This document shows positions 43,342 through 58,531 of a DNA stretch of 64,000 nt, piece by piece. Made by a program: the position numbers and the translations under genes. The stretch is from Batillaria attramentaria (taxonomy: Eukaryota > Mollusca > Gastropoda > Batillariidae): positions 1,400,001-1,464,000 of the forward strand of contig JACVVK020000054.1 in assembly GCA_018292915.2 (NCBI GenBank). Reading direction: 5' to 3'. The notes under the pieces are model-generated. The model was given only the letters and a program-made list of their open reading frames with translations. It was not told the DNA's origin and made no database searches. Positions within the stretch are counted from its first letter, which is position 1. Every line of letters starts with the position of its first letter.

Positions 43342-46300
43342 TTATTTCTTCTTCAGTTTCTCCTGTTTCCAAGCTTCGATTCTGCGTTTCAGTTCCAGCT
43401 CTGAAAGGAAATATGAACAAATTCTATTAAAAAAAAGTGTTTAGGAACAGCTATTCACAAAACGATTGACATATGAGCAACACACACACACACACACACA
43501 CACAGACGGATGGAAAGACACACAGATGATGGAGATGTACTGTTATATACAGTCAAACCTGTGTAAGGCAGTCACCCAAGGAACTGGGTCAAACTGACCA
43601 CCTTAGACAGGTGACCGGGTTATCCAGGGTGTCATGTCAACAGCTAGTGTGTCAGGGGATCCTCTGGGGTGACCAGTGGCGCGTTTTATAGAGCGAGGAA
43701 AACAAGCCCCTACGTAGCGGGAGAGCAGCTAGGCGTTTTATAGGTCAAGGCGACTTAGCCCCTAGCCGAGGAAAGTTAGACCCTCGCAGGAGGTGCTACA
43801 TTTGCTAGACAAGATGGCGGCTGTACGCATGGTGCGACTCGATGATGGCAGTTTTTTTTTTCAATTTTGTGGTGAAGGAATCAAGATGGAGGCGTCTGCA
43901 GAAATATATGTGTTATTCTTTTTACTTTTTGTCTGTATTGTTGACTTTCTTGCGAATTAAGCTTTGAATAACAATGTAATCGAGTCGATACCGGTGTGGT
44001 ACACATGTCAACGCGCGTCGCACACAATCTTCCGCCATCTTGAAATGGGTAGATACAACTAGCTTCCGGCTGGGACCGTTTCGTAGTCCGCTCGTCTCGC
44101 TCGCCTCGCTATTCTAGCTCGCCTCGGTCTGTAAAACGCACGTCCGGTTAGACAGTGGTTTGGCTTATACAGGTGACCGCCTCGGCAGGTTCGACTGTAA
44201 CTCGATCTGTTACACACAGGAGAGTCAAAAAGTGGCTGAACTCACCAGGCTGAAGCTCGTCCTCTGTGAGAGGCATCCTGTTGAAAGGGTCGGTCTGGGA
44301 GTTGAGCAGGTGACGGGTGATGATAGCACGGTCCATGATGGCGCCACTCGGCAGCTTGACTGGCTCTTTCATGAGCGTGTCCATCAGAGGGTCTGCACAA
44401 AGGAATTAAAAGAAAAAAAAAAAAAAAAACGGCTCTTTTAAAGAAGTTTCAATTCAATTTTTTTCTTTCTTTTTTTGGCTGGATTACACAGGGAACAATA
44501 AACACAAGATTCTTAAACTTCATTTCCGGATCACCACAGGATTTTTCCCACTCAGGTATTCATCCATATTTGCCCTTCCAAGACAAAGAAGAAAAACACA
44601 ACTGATATATACGCTCCCCTGATCTGCTGCACTGTAGCGTACACATAAACTGGCCTGTTCTGCAGTCTAAGCGAAGCTACCTCAACTGCCTCCTTTTGCA
44701 AGATACGAAGGCAAGGAGAAAGCTGTAACTACATGAATAAGCTCCATCAGAAAGTATGCAAGGATATTAGCTAACTGAAAGATCACTTAGTATCTCCACT
44801 TTATATTTATATATATGAAATACTCTTGCACTAATACTGCCTTCAGCAAACAAGTTTGTGATAAGAAGACTGCTGTTCTGCTAACGATTTCCTAGGGTCA
44901 ACATTAACCAAAATGTAATGAACAGAAAGGTAACTTGGTGAGTGCTCAAGAATAGCACACTAGGACACTGCAAAAACACTGCCAACAAGACACAAAACAG
45001 CACTTCCTTTCACAGTCATCATCTCATGGCACACTTTAACACCCCCCCCCCCCCCCCACCCCCATTATTCCTGAAAGAATTATCCTGACCTTTGAATTCA
45101 TCAGGAATGTCTCCAAAATCTTCCTCAGCTTCCATATGTTGGATGACGATTTTCTGCACACGCTCCTGCAGGCTGCGGAAATGCTCAATCTCAGAGTCGG
45201 TCTTGATCCGCGCCTTCATCATGCGGGTGATGGCATCGTCAAACAGTTCCTTGGAGTAGGAGCGCTGTTGGAGAAAAGTACAGACAAGAACAGTTGTCTT
45301 ACATCTAGTGGAGCCAGTCCAATCAACCGTGACAAAGCGAACCATCTTCAAAGGCGTAACCTTCAGAAGGCAAGTCTCACCTCTTTGTATGGTATCTGAA
45401 TTTTCTAAGTGACAAAAGGCAGAGAAACGCTCACAGCATTTTCTTCCGCTGCTGAACCTCAAGTTTCAGAAAATACTGCCAATGTGTTGATTGATACATG
45501 TACCTTAAATCCTTAAAAACAATGATAATGATAAAAGAAAAGACCACCACCACCACAGCAACAACAAACACACACACACACATATAGATATATATACACA
45601 CACCCAAACATGTATACCCTTCCCAATGCACACACGCACGCAAACACACACTTCTGCTACATGTGCTAAGACCAGGAAACACAATCTTTTCCTCACCTCA
45701 TCCTGGGCAATGGCTGTGGCAAAGTCCTCACAGTCCAGGTGAAGGTAGATGTCTGTGAGAGTATTGAGAAGCTTCTTCGGCTCCCAGCCATACTTGGCCG
45801 GGTTCTTCACCTTCAGGTCCTTACACTTGGGGCCGCACAGCTGCTGCAGGTTGAAGTCCAGCATCGCTGCCAGACGGTCAACCAGCGTCTGGTGGGAGTA
45901 ACAAGCGATTGTTTGCATAGAGAAAAATCTGAACGTAATGTGCAGGACGTGAAATCAATCAGCTTTTGTTAAGTCTCACCTGTAAGTTTTCTCTAAACAC
46001 ACAGGTTTCAAGAAGTTTTAAAGTTGACTGTGTTGAGGCAGATGTGCCCATGCTCAAGAGGGACTGTCTGTGTACAGGAATAGTCAAAACACTTCTACGA
46101 AGCACAGTGCAATTAATGTGGATATCAAGTCAAGAAAGCTTATTTTCTTGATTTGAGGGTCACTTTCTTCATGGTATCTATTTCTCCTTTATCTCTGATC
46201 TTGTACATTTTGTCCTTTCTTCAGCTATCCCCTTATAGCAAGCTGGGACAAAATGCAAATCAGTGCTTACAACAGTAACAGCCCTCCCAAACACAGCTAC

Positions 46301-49300
46301 TGTGTTCTTGAAAAAGGACCTGAGTGCCTATCCAATCCATGGCACTTATGCCTTTTCTTCTAGGTGACGGCAGACAGCTCACCTCCGTGAGGAAAGGCCG
46401 CTTGATTTTTTCGGTGAAGTAGTGGAACATCTCCACTGTCTCTGTGGCGAGGGTGAGGTAGGAACGACACTGTCGCTCATCCATCGATAGCTGACGCTGC
46501 TTCTGCTGCTGCTGCTCCTATCAGAGAGGGAAAAAAAATCAAACATTTACTGCTGTTTTTCTTTCCGTCAGTGTTGAGCATCAAGAAAAGTATTAAACCT
46601 AAATTTTCAAGCAAGTCAGGAAAAAAAAACCAAAAACAAACAAACAGCCATGCGGTGCCGGTCATGTAATCATCCACATCACGTGTCATACCAAGGGAAG
46701 CACCCCCAAAGTCGCACCCGTAAAGTGGGTAAATCTCGGCTGTGTGGCAACAGCCTCCCCACTGGGCCCATAGCACACCCGCTCTGGGTAGGAGCCGATC
46801 TAGGTAGGAGAAATCCCGCTTGCCTCAGCTGGGACTTGAACCCAGGTCTCCCGGTCCATGGTCCAAAGTGATAACCACTACACTATGGGGGCCGGTAAAA
46901 AACAACAACATGGCAAGTGGTCTGATTGTGCGGGTAATCGCTAAGTGAAGAACTTACTCTAGGTATTGCATTCCACTGTGTGGCGTTGTCCATCAAGTCC
47001 TGGACTTCGTGGATTCGCTTCAGGCTGTCAAGACTCTCATCAAGCAGGAAGGTCATGTCGTTGATCAGCATGTTGACAAAGCGCACAAACTGGCGTCCAT
47101 TACTGTGAGAAACAGAACATTTTTTTTTGTGTGCTTTATTTATTTCATTCGCTCAATTCTGAAATGGTTCAAGGGATGGCTCGATGACCTGGTATCACAC
47201 ACACAGGTTTACTGTTACAATCCAAGGTGTACGCATGGTGACACCAATGAATGAATGATTTTCAGAAACAGCAATGAAAAGTGATCACAGTACATTTACA
47301 ACCATGGCACAAAAACTTCTTTTTTTTCATTCTTTCTGTTTTATCATATATATATATTGTATTTCTATTATTTTTCACACAAATATTTTTACAAAGTGAC
47401 TTCAGAGCTAGCTGTTTCCAACCCTCTTTTCTTTCAATCTCCCACAAAAAGGCAAACAGAAACTGAGAAAGCATGTGTCATACACTAACACTTACTCGGC
47501 CTCCTGTATGAACTTGGCCTGGTGGGCTGGAATCCCCCACATGGACTTGAAGATGATAGCCAGGTGATACCTGATGGTGAATTTGTCATAGAACTCACTG
47601 CTGGCTCCTGTGCTCTCAACATCTGAAAATAGTCATCATAATCTTACACTGCACTGCACTGCTCTCAGAAAAGGAATCAGATTCAGGTGAAGAGTGCTTG
47701 ATTCCTGAAAACTACTGGTAGCAGTATTACACCCTACACAAGCACTTACCAACATAGAACTGCATCAAAGCAGGGGTGAGGAAAGACAGGGCCAGCTCGT
47801 GCATGAGGAGGGCCTGGTTGATCTTGTAGGCCTTGGGCTGGACAATGGGCTGCATGACGAACACGACTTCCACCAGTTTTGCAAGCAGATAGGGGGTTGC
47901 GGATGTAGTTCTGCGAGCAGATCATCACGATCAGCAGCTGCAGGACAGAGCCTGTGCCGGGGTCCGCGAGAACGTCGGGCATGTACCTGAAGGAAGAAGG
48001 TAACATGGTACTCGTGTGCGTGTTACTATGTAAGGCATGTGGTTCTTTTACTTTTTAAATCACTGAATCTTGCTAGCGCAGTGGTAGTGGCCAGCTGGAG
48101 AGGCATACTTACAGACCACCTTCCGTTCCATGGTCATACGTACTTAGTGCAGCTACAAAGAAGTCTTAACAAATGATATGAGCGGCTGATATGTTAGTTA
48201 CTGAGGCCTCCCTCTGAAACTGACTTTGTCAGTTTGTGCAGTGAATGCTTGCCCACAGCATACCCCCCCCCCCCTCCCCCTTTGTGAATAGCGTAACTGA
48301 ATGAAGTATCTGTTACTGTCATTATCTTGGCTTGCAGGCAAGGACTATTTTATGGTGAACCTATTCCTCTTAATGTAAACAGAGTACCTGTGTTGGCGTC
48401 TTTGAAATTTCCCAACTTACTTACTTACTTACTTACTTAGGCCCTTGGCTCCACGTGGAGCATAGGCCATCGACAACCCTTCGCCATCGCACTCTGTTCT
48501 GGGCCAGTCTTGCCACTCCAGTCCAGTTGGTACCCTGCTTACATAGCTCTGCCTCAGTGTCCCGCCTCCAGCTGTTGCGAGGCCGGCCTCTCTTCCTTTT
48601 CCCCTGTGGGTTCCATGTCAGGGCTTGGCGTGTGGTGCTGGATGCTGGCTTCCTGAGGGTGTGTCCAATCCAGCCCCACTTCCTCCGCAGGATCTGCTTG
48701 GCCACTGGTTCCTGCCCCGCTCGCTCCCACAGCTCTTCATTCCGGATCTTCTCTGGCCATCGGATGTTGAAGATGCGCCTCAGACAGGTGTTGAGAAATG
48801 TCTGGATCTTCTGCTGCATCGTCTTCGTTGTCCTCCATGTTTCGCATCCGTAGAGCAGAACCGACTTCACGTTGGAGTTGAAGATGCGAAGTTTGGTTCT
48901 TATGCTGACAACTTTGGATGCCCAGACGTTCTTCAGCATGACCATCGCTGCCCTTGCCTTGCCGATTCTGGCTGTGACGTCTCGGTCTGTGCCTCCCTGT
49001 CCATCAACCACACTTCCCAGGTAGACAAAGGACTCTACCTCCCTGATGGGCTCTCCACCGACTGTGACTGGTGTGTTGGCAGTGGTGTTGATCTTCATCA
49101 GCTCGGTTTTCTTCCTGTTGATCTTGAGCCCTGTTCCGGCTGATGTGGCTTCCAGGCGCGTAGTCTTGTCCTGCATCTGGCTGTGGCTGTGAGACAGGAG
49201 CGCCAGGTCGTCTGCGAAGTCGAGGTCATCCAGCTGCGTCCAGAGTGTCCACTGTATCCCGTTTTTCCTGCCTGCTGTAGTGGTCTTCATGATCCAGTCG

Positions 49301-51896
49301 ATGACCAGGAGGAAGAGAAACGGGGACAACAGGCATCCCTGGCGGACTCCGGTCTTCACCTCGAAGCTTTCTGACAACTGGCCAGCATGGGCAATCCTGC
49401 AGCTCATGTCTTGGTAGGTGCACTGGATCAAGGAGATGATCTTCCCGGGAACTCCATAGTGCCTTAGCAGCTTCCACAGTGCCTCTCTGTCTACAAATTT
49501 CCCAACTTACTCAGGTCTTTATTGTTAGGATTTAAAAAAAAAAAGATAAATAAATCAAACATTTTACATCAGTCTTTGATAACAGTGATAAGAAATACTC
49601 ACTGAAGAACGAAAAGGAGAAAATCAGCAATGTCCTCCAGATAATACTCTGGCAGGGCAGAAAACTGCATTGGCACCTCAGGCTGAAGGGGAAGCTCAGA
49701 CCTGTCATGGAAAAAAACACCACCAGAAAAAAAAATTAAATAAAAGCTGAAACTGCGCTCTTCCTTGACAGCTGAAAATTAACTGGACTCACAGATAGGT
49801 AAGAGAGAAAAAAGATAGAAGCTCATGTATGGTGAATACTGGAGCGATGCATTTATGTCTCTCATGTGTCATACCAATGACCAAAAAAACCTGTTATACC
49901 AAAGGCAGCCTTTTCTTTCAATTCTTTCTCATACACTCCCGAAAGTTAAGATTTCTTACCACTGACAGAGAATGTCATCTGACAATACACACTGCCATGA
50001 AAGCAGGCTACAGAATTGGCCATGAAAAAACAAACAAACCCAAAACCATGCAAACTGGCTGTCGTCTATCCGCCATATTCCAAGCAGACAATAAGGGTGA
50101 GTACCTGTAGCTAACAAACTGGATATAGGTCTGCTGTTTGAGAAAAAAAGGAGCCATTTGTGAACAGTTTGAAAATGATTTTTTTTTTTTTAAAGCAGAA
50201 AACAAAATTTCCCCACTGAAATTTCATTGCCTGCCACAGAAAATCATTGTACCATTAACAATTCTGATGCCTTGTAACTTGAACTAATGTAAGAGCAGAG
50301 CAATAACTCACCCTTGCAGCTTGGGGTCGGCAGCTCTTAGCAAGAACTGTGAGACCTGAGTGTAGAAGCGCAGCACGCGCACCAGCATAGTCTGATCCAG
50401 CACGCCCGCATCAGCACACAGCTTGCTCTTCTGTAATCTCTGTTACAATAGACATTTTTGTGTCAGCAAAATGATACGGTTCATCTTACCCCCCCCCCCC
50501 CCCCCCCACCAACAGGAAACTGCAAATTTTGTTATTTTTTTTGTCAGAAAAAAACAACATAGAAAAGCGCTATCTTGCCTGCACCCCCCCCCCCCCCCCC
50601 CCATTACAACACCACCAACAAACAAGAGCATACCTGTACTTGTGACTTCCACTGAGGGTGGTTACCCTCCATCTCCTCGATCATGCGGTTCAGGTCGCGG
50701 ATGGCTCGCAGGCGGCGCTGGTATTTGCGCATAATGGGGATGATTGACAAGTGGTGTGCGTGCAATGTCAGGTAAAAGCACTCTGTGGAGAAATTTGGCG
50801 CCTGCCATGGTGGCTGATCTTTCTTCTCTGTAAACGCAAATGCAGACAGAGTTTGCGATAAATGTCAGTGAACACTTCAATCTGGGGAACTGGAAGATCC
50901 TCAAACAAAAGCTAACTGCATCAAATCTAGCAGACTTAAACGAGGAAGGCAGGCGCGAGGAGTAATCACCAAGCAAGCAGACAGAGTACGCAAAAGCTAA
51001 AGGTCCATTTGTACAAGGCTTTTTTACTAGGCTTACAGAACATTCTGAGCTGTTTCGGTTGTCTGACAACATACAACTTAGACGCGCACAGTGACAGCAT
51101 CTGAAAGGCTTCCACTGAGGTAGAAAGTAGCTGGCTTGAGGCACAGTCAACTGCTGACCAGGAGAATCTGAATGACGGTTCACAGCTGGCACAGTCTTGC
51201 ATTCTCAGCTCTATCATTAAGATACAGTGTTCCTTATTACGCATATGTGCGTCGTTTACGCAGAGATTTCAGAATCTGATGCAGTGATTCTGAGGCTGTA
51301 CGTCACTGAGATTACAAAAGGACCTTCTGAATTTGACAGAGATGGTCAAAGTGACCCTCAGCTTTGAAAGCTGTACGGAGCATTGAAGATACGACAATTT
51401 CCAGCCTACAGCGCACTCACAAGCAGAACTGTTCCAGAACAGAATATGGCTTCTGTGAAGTCTAGTATACATGGAAAAAGCATGTTTATAAATGAGCCAC
51501 TTACTCATTTCATCAACCCAGGCTTCAGCCTCCTGTGAAGTGCAGCTGAATCTTGCCTCGGACGAGATACTGATGCGGGACTTTGGATGGAATGGATAGT
51601 ATGGATCAACCTGCAAACAAGTGAAACAAAATAAATAACAATAAAAAAGCACAAAAGCTGCTCTTAAAAATACTGTGTGTAAGTGTAAAAACAGGCAGCA
51701 GAAATCCTATGCAGAAACTGACTGAACCAGACGCCTCACCTTGTCGAGAAGGATCTTGAAAGACAGCATCTCCAGGACGGACATGAGGTTGAGCATGAAG
51801 CCATCACCAGATACCACACGTTCATCAACCTGCGGACAAATCAATAATCAAGATCAGTTCTTCCAAAACAAAGCAATGGAGATATACATGCCTATC

Positions 51897-51927
<31 letters not shown>

Positions 51928-53840
51928 ATCCAAAAAACAACACAAAAAAAAAAAACCAACAAAAAAAACACATGATGATGATGAAGACCTGATATGGCGA
52001 AGTGAGGCAGAGGTTCCCATCCCTGGTGGGAAGGAATTCAGTGGGATTTTTTTCCTTGCCAAAGTGAGTCAAATTCATGTGCAGACACCTTTTCAGTGCC
52101 CGTCTCAATTTCGTATACACGCACATGTATGTAAAAATATCATATGTGCATGCTAAAGATCCTATTGCACACGGGATAGGGCCGCGGAATGGAAAACAAT
52201 AACATGCAATGCAGGCAGGAAAAATAAACCATGGATATGAACCGTTAATGAGAGTATATCATACAGCGCCTGTCTCCACCATGAACGACACACGACTGCA
52301 CCTTGATTATGTCAGCATTTGGAATGTCACTGACTCACTCTATGACTGAACTAAGGTACTGAAGCAGTTAAACCAATGAATCATTTCCACGTACCTGAAT
52401 TTGAGCACGCTTACTGTTCCTCTCCAGCAATTGGGTCAGATAGTCCATGGTTACCTCCCTTGTGTCGGTGTGCACCAGAAGGCTGTGTATGACCTTGTAG
52501 CATTGTTGCTGCCAGAAGAAAAGAAGAAAATCAATGACTACGAAACGTAAGGGAGGAAGAAAAAAAAAAAAAGGGTTAAAAGAACCCTAGGCTTTTAAAG
52601 AAAATTTCAATGTAACTGACATTCAGAGAAATCTGCAAGAATTCTAAAGAGATTCCAAGAATACTTCAGGGTCAAATTTAGCAGATGGCCTGGTAGTGTA
52701 AGATAAAATGCACTTTTACTTTTCAGACAGGGATCTCTCCCTCTCTCTCACTACATGTACTAACAAACATAAAAATATTACTACAAACCCTGACAAACTC
52801 CAGACTGTGTTGCAAAGACTGGTTGACAATTCTCAAATTGTCTGCTGTCAGCTGGTGCCCTGAAAAGTACTTCTCAACAACTTTGACCTGTAACAAACAA
52901 AAACTTGTGTGACAAATCATCACAAATGCAGTTGAAAACTACACAACTGGAAGCAAAACAAACACAAAACGACTTCATTTGACAAATAGGATGCATCTTG
53001 AGGTTCTGCCTGGATTCTTACGTCTTGCGGAAACCGCTTTGATAGTGACAGAACTAAACTCTTTACAGCACATGCTCCAACATCCACAGATAAATCCTCT
53101 TTCCCAAGAGATTACCGAAACTGCCAGTCATCTCCCTGTGGATCAAGTTGCTAAACCCCCAGAAAGACACACTTACATTGTCCTCAGCGAAGACTGACAG
53201 ACCAAGGAAAGGCCCAAGCAGCGACAGTTTTTCCATTTCCATCCCACACGCCTGGCTTAGTGCTTCAGGAATCCAGTTTTTCTGCTGGACCATCTGGAGA
53301 AAACAAACGTCTCATACAGTTCAATGTTCTCAAGTTCTTCACATGTACATAAACTAGAGGTTGTGCTCTGTAATCAGAGTAAGGAACTTCATTATTCTGA
53401 GCCTCAACTTTGAGTCACTGATTTGTGTGTTCATGATTTTCTTCTTGTGGAAACTTTGCTCAGGATCTCTGCTAAAGTCAGATGCATTATCTCCTGAGCC
53501 ACTGCTGTGTTACTGTCTGAAGACAAAGAACACGCATTTATACAAACTCAACCTTTTGCTCAGAACACCTGTTAAAGTCAAATGCAGTCACTGCCATCTC
53601 ACCGTCTGGACTAACAGTAACAATACTCACAAGATTGCAGATTGGCCGACAGTTCCTTGGCTCGCTTTTGATTTCACACAGCTCCACAAGCACTGACAGG
53701 GGCTCCCGAAAACAGTCCGTGTCCAGTGACAATGTGGCGATGAGTCTGTTCAAACCCTGTAATACTGGCGCAAACACCTGCGAGAATGACACAACATAGC
53801 ATTAGTGATTACGTATTAGCACACAAGTACATCATACTGT

Positions 53841-53887
<47 letters not shown>

Positions 53888-56800
53888 GGGGGGGGGGGGG
53901 GGTAAACATCTGAATAGACAGAAAAAGCAGATATAGCACCTGCACAACCACATGCCCTCTCAGTCATTTCCTCTGTCTTGTTAAAAATTTTAAGCAGACA
54001 ATAAAACATGGACTTGGAATGCAACAAAAGTCAAGAAAACAAAAATGATACATACCGTACAAATCTATCGTTCAGTTCTAAAAGTAGTAAAATGTTCTCC
54101 TATCTACCATAAAAAACATAAACACAAACACACAACATCCCAACAAACAAACAAACCACACAAAGTACACTGATACAGATGTTATAGTGCTTTTTTTTTT
54201 TTTTTTTTGGTCAAGTTCCCATATGCATCCAAGGAATCTGGTTCAGCTGAACAGTACTCAGATGTGAGAACTGTTCATGTGGAAGCAGTTCTACAGTAGT
54301 GAGTAGCGTTCATGACTATCTGGCAGCATCATCATCATTATCATCAGTCGAGCCCTAAGCTTATATACATTTAACGGGCTCCCTGATTTGGCGCAGTTTT
54401 CATCAACATAGGATATTACTAAGGGTGCGTCAGAATAATTTATTGTTAGTAAACGTAAGTCTCATTTTTGTAATTTCTGTCAACTTCCAAATTGAAATCT
54501 TGTTGGGTTTTGGCACATCACAGAGTCTGGCAGTTCCAAATTCCAAATATTCATAAACCTTTGGCTAAATACATTCATTCTTTCAGATCTAAGATTTCTA
54601 CTTTTGGTAATCTTTCTATCATTGCCACATGTTACAGATCTCCGGATTTCATCAAAAGTGCTCACCTCTGAGAATGCCTCCTTGTCTTGGCGAAGTTTCT
54701 GTACAAGTTCTGGCAAGAAGACACGTGGCAGGTTGTGGGAGAGTAGGAACGGCAGTAGCTGAGACACATGGCACTGGGAACTGGAAACAAATGGCAGTAT
54801 GAAAGATCCTGTAAAAATAGTTGTTTGAAGCAAACATGTCTACAAAAAAGCAAAGTGGAATGTGCATCATGCAAATCACTATTCAAAAGTGAAAATAACC
54901 AAAGGAAAAACAATTTGCTGAATTCTAGTATAGTTAAATTAAGGGAATGCACAGAACTTTTTTTCTCATAATTTCCCCCCCCCCTACCGCAACAGACTTT
55001 TGCTCAGCAGAAAAGTTGTGAGACAAACGCACTGTGCAGTGGAATAAATCTGAACACTGACTGTTGCATTACCATAGTATCAAATTATTAGAAACAATCA
55101 AACATAATACACAAAGACAACTTACCTGTCTTGACTAAAAACTCCACGAAGCACTAACGATGTGTTCAGTACACACTGGTTCCTTGCCTCAGCCAGCACG
55201 TCACTCATGGGAGGTATGCTGGAGCGCTGCAAATACCGCTGATGTTAGTTGAGTCAGCGATATGGAGTGAAAAAGCTCCTACTACATCACTATTAGTACT
55301 ACTGCATCAGCACCTACAGTACCCAGGCTGGGGAATTACTGAAGGAAAATAAGACTGAAACCTAGGCTGGGGCGCAGCAGTACCGCACTACTGTGGGACC
55401 ACGCCCCACTTAAGAAAACAAATTTTAGCATTTTTAAAGGCATAAATAACCATTTACTAGATTTAGTAGCCTCTACTGGCACCCAAAAGTTTATACTGCC
55501 TTGGTACTGATTTGCAAGCCTTCAATACCGGCCCCATATATACTATTACATACTTTTCCCCTTCCTCTCTTTGGCTGAAACTTGGATTTTTTAGCTGAAA
55601 TGATAGGAAATTTGACTGAAAATTGCCGAACCACTGACAATTCCCAAGCATGAGTACCATGATACCCGTCTTCCCGTTCTCTTCCCAAAGTATCTTTCTT
55701 TTCATTATATGAGCTGGTGTGGTAGTGTGAGATGTCATCAGGTTTCCTTCATTTTTCAAAAAGTTTTAAGTGCTGATAAGAACAGACGGTGCATACACTA
55801 AGCTTCAAGTCAGCAATACCTAGGCTTTCCTAGGCAATCCATAAGTTACTTGGCAAGACACTAACTGAGTACAGCACAGCGATTCTTTGTTTAATAACAC
55901 TCATAATCTGAAAAAAAAATGTTAATGGACCAAAGACACAGCAAATCAAATGTCACTTGCAGCCTTCTGGTAATTCACATACAAATACGAACAGCATTTT
56001 CATTTCTATTACTACTCTGGGAATCTGTTTCTTATTTTCATGTGTCCTGATGACCATCAGACTAAAACAAGCATACAGCTAACCTTGGGGGCTGTTCGTT
56101 CTTCTGTTGAGATTCGCTCATAACCGTCCAGCAAGTAGTTAAGGACGTCCAGTTCTTTAGAAGGCTCAGGCTGAAACCGCTCAGAAAACTCACGCTTTGG
56201 AGCAGCTTCTGTCATGTGACTAATACTGCAAACGAAAGAATTAGAAATGGTACTAAGGAAGTGACATAATGGATAAATTTACATGCACCATTCTTTCTTA
56301 TCATAAAATGTGTTGAGAGTACTGTACACTTGAGCAGTGATCGCGCTAGGAATTTTGAAAACCGGTCCCATCAGCGACTACCCCACACTGTCACTCAACA
56401 ACCTGTGTCAGAACCGGTCCCACGAAAATTAAAACCAGTGATAAGAATTACACTGCAAATCGACCTAAACACAATGTTAAACGCAATGTGATGTAGAATT
56501 TGATTGGACACTGAAGAGCACACCAGCGAATCGCATCCATCATACTATTTCTGTCGCTCACGCAATCACAGTGTCGCAACAGTGTATCGGTATGAGAGGT
56601 AAAGATAGCAGCGAGTCCGTCGCAAGAACAAAGAAGCCCTAGCCAGCGGGGAACAAACTATTGTGACAGTGATTAACGTTCGCTGAAACTGGGAAATACC
56701 CCCCCCCCCCCCCCCCATCAGAGGCCAGTGTTTCAGTACCGGTCCCAGCAAATTACAACCGGTCCATGGGACCGGCAGCTCCAAATTTTTCCGGTAATCT

Positions 56801-58462
56801 GGTTTTGCAAACGGTATTTTACCGGTAATTACCGGTTAACGCGATCACTGTTGAGTCAAGTGTAAGTACACCACATTACAATTTACATTCACTTCTTACA
56901 GGAGTGCAGCCTAAAAACATACCGGTAATTACCGGTTAACGCAATCACTGTTGAGTCAAGTGTAAGTACGCCACATTACAATTTACATTCACTTCTTACA
57001 GGAGTGCAGCCTAAAAACAAATAAGTGAATAAATAAATAAACAGCTAGATAGATATAATGAAGAGATATAAGCATATAAATAACTGAACAGATAAATAAA
57101 TACACGTATAAGTAATTACATAAATACACAACTAAACAGATAAATAACTAAACAGATAAAGAGACAGATCTATAGGTAAACAGACAGATAAAAAAGATCA
57201 ATAAAAGAAACTTGTGTACCTGTGAGGACTAGTGCCAAAGGCTACTGTAGGAGGTTTGAGCGAGGCAACTGGGTTCGATTCTCCATCCATGATCCTTAGA
57301 ATCATTTCCATAACCATTGCGTTGATCAAGTCATTGTAGGGACTGCCCTCTGCAGCCAAAAGCAAAACGACATCCATGCCAGCACTAACAAAGTTTAAAT
57401 CTATTTTTCTGGAAATCATGCACTACTGTTGATCATCTTTGTGACCGAAGACGGATACAATCATCAGGGACAATGTTTTAAACATAATTTATCAAACAAA
57501 CTGCAGTTATTTGAGAATTACAATGCATAACCTTCTGTGACACAGCTCCATAAACTGTACACAAAGACCAAGTGTGAACACAGAAATGTACATTGACACT
57601 GAGGTAGTTTTCTCTCTCTTTTTGTTTGGTTTTTAATTCTGATTACATTAAAAAAAATAGTCCTTTTCATTTCAGAGAAATTTCATTTGACTTGCCTCGA
57701 AAGTGCATCAAGAAAACGAAAATACTGCACCACACACTTGCTTCTTCGAAGTGCAAGCTGCAAGCATGTTCCTGTTTCTACAGTGTCAGTAGGAAGATAT
57801 TCTATCAGCAGGGTCCATACAGGTTCACAGTCTCAAAAATTCATGACTTTTCCATGACATTTCGAGGCCAACTCTCCTGTTTTCCATGACACCTTCCTCG
57901 CCCTCTTTCACACTGACACACGCAAGGGTAGAAATTATGACCATATCCAAGTTATCGCAGTCAGCAAGACCAATGTTCAGAGTTAGTCATTAGCCTAATG
58001 GGAAGGCAGTTTGTTGGTATTTTTGGCAATCAGTCCAGTGAGTAATCACCAAGCTGACCGTTTGACTGTTGGGCTCAAAATGGCTTTCATAAAATTCTGA
58101 AATTCCATGACTTTTCATGACTCTTGAGATAATTTCATGACTTTCCAGGCCTGGAAAAGCTATTTCCAAATTCCATGACTTTTCCAGGATTCCATGACCT
58201 GTATGGACCCTGTATCAGAGAAGAAGAATATCTGCCCTTATCAGTTCTTTCAGCTGAACAGTTACAAACCTGTGTTTTGAGCTGCTTCTTCCAGTTCTGG
58301 GATATACAGACACTCCTCGCTACCCTGCTGCCAAGTTGCTAGAAAGATGCGCCTCAATGCCGCCTTCACTTGCTCGTCAGTAGCTTCTGATCCAAAACTC
58401 AGGTCCTGTTGGGGAGAGTCTGACTGGTATTGTTTCACATTAGACTACTGAGTATAAAAAAA

Positions 58463-58531
<69 letters not shown>

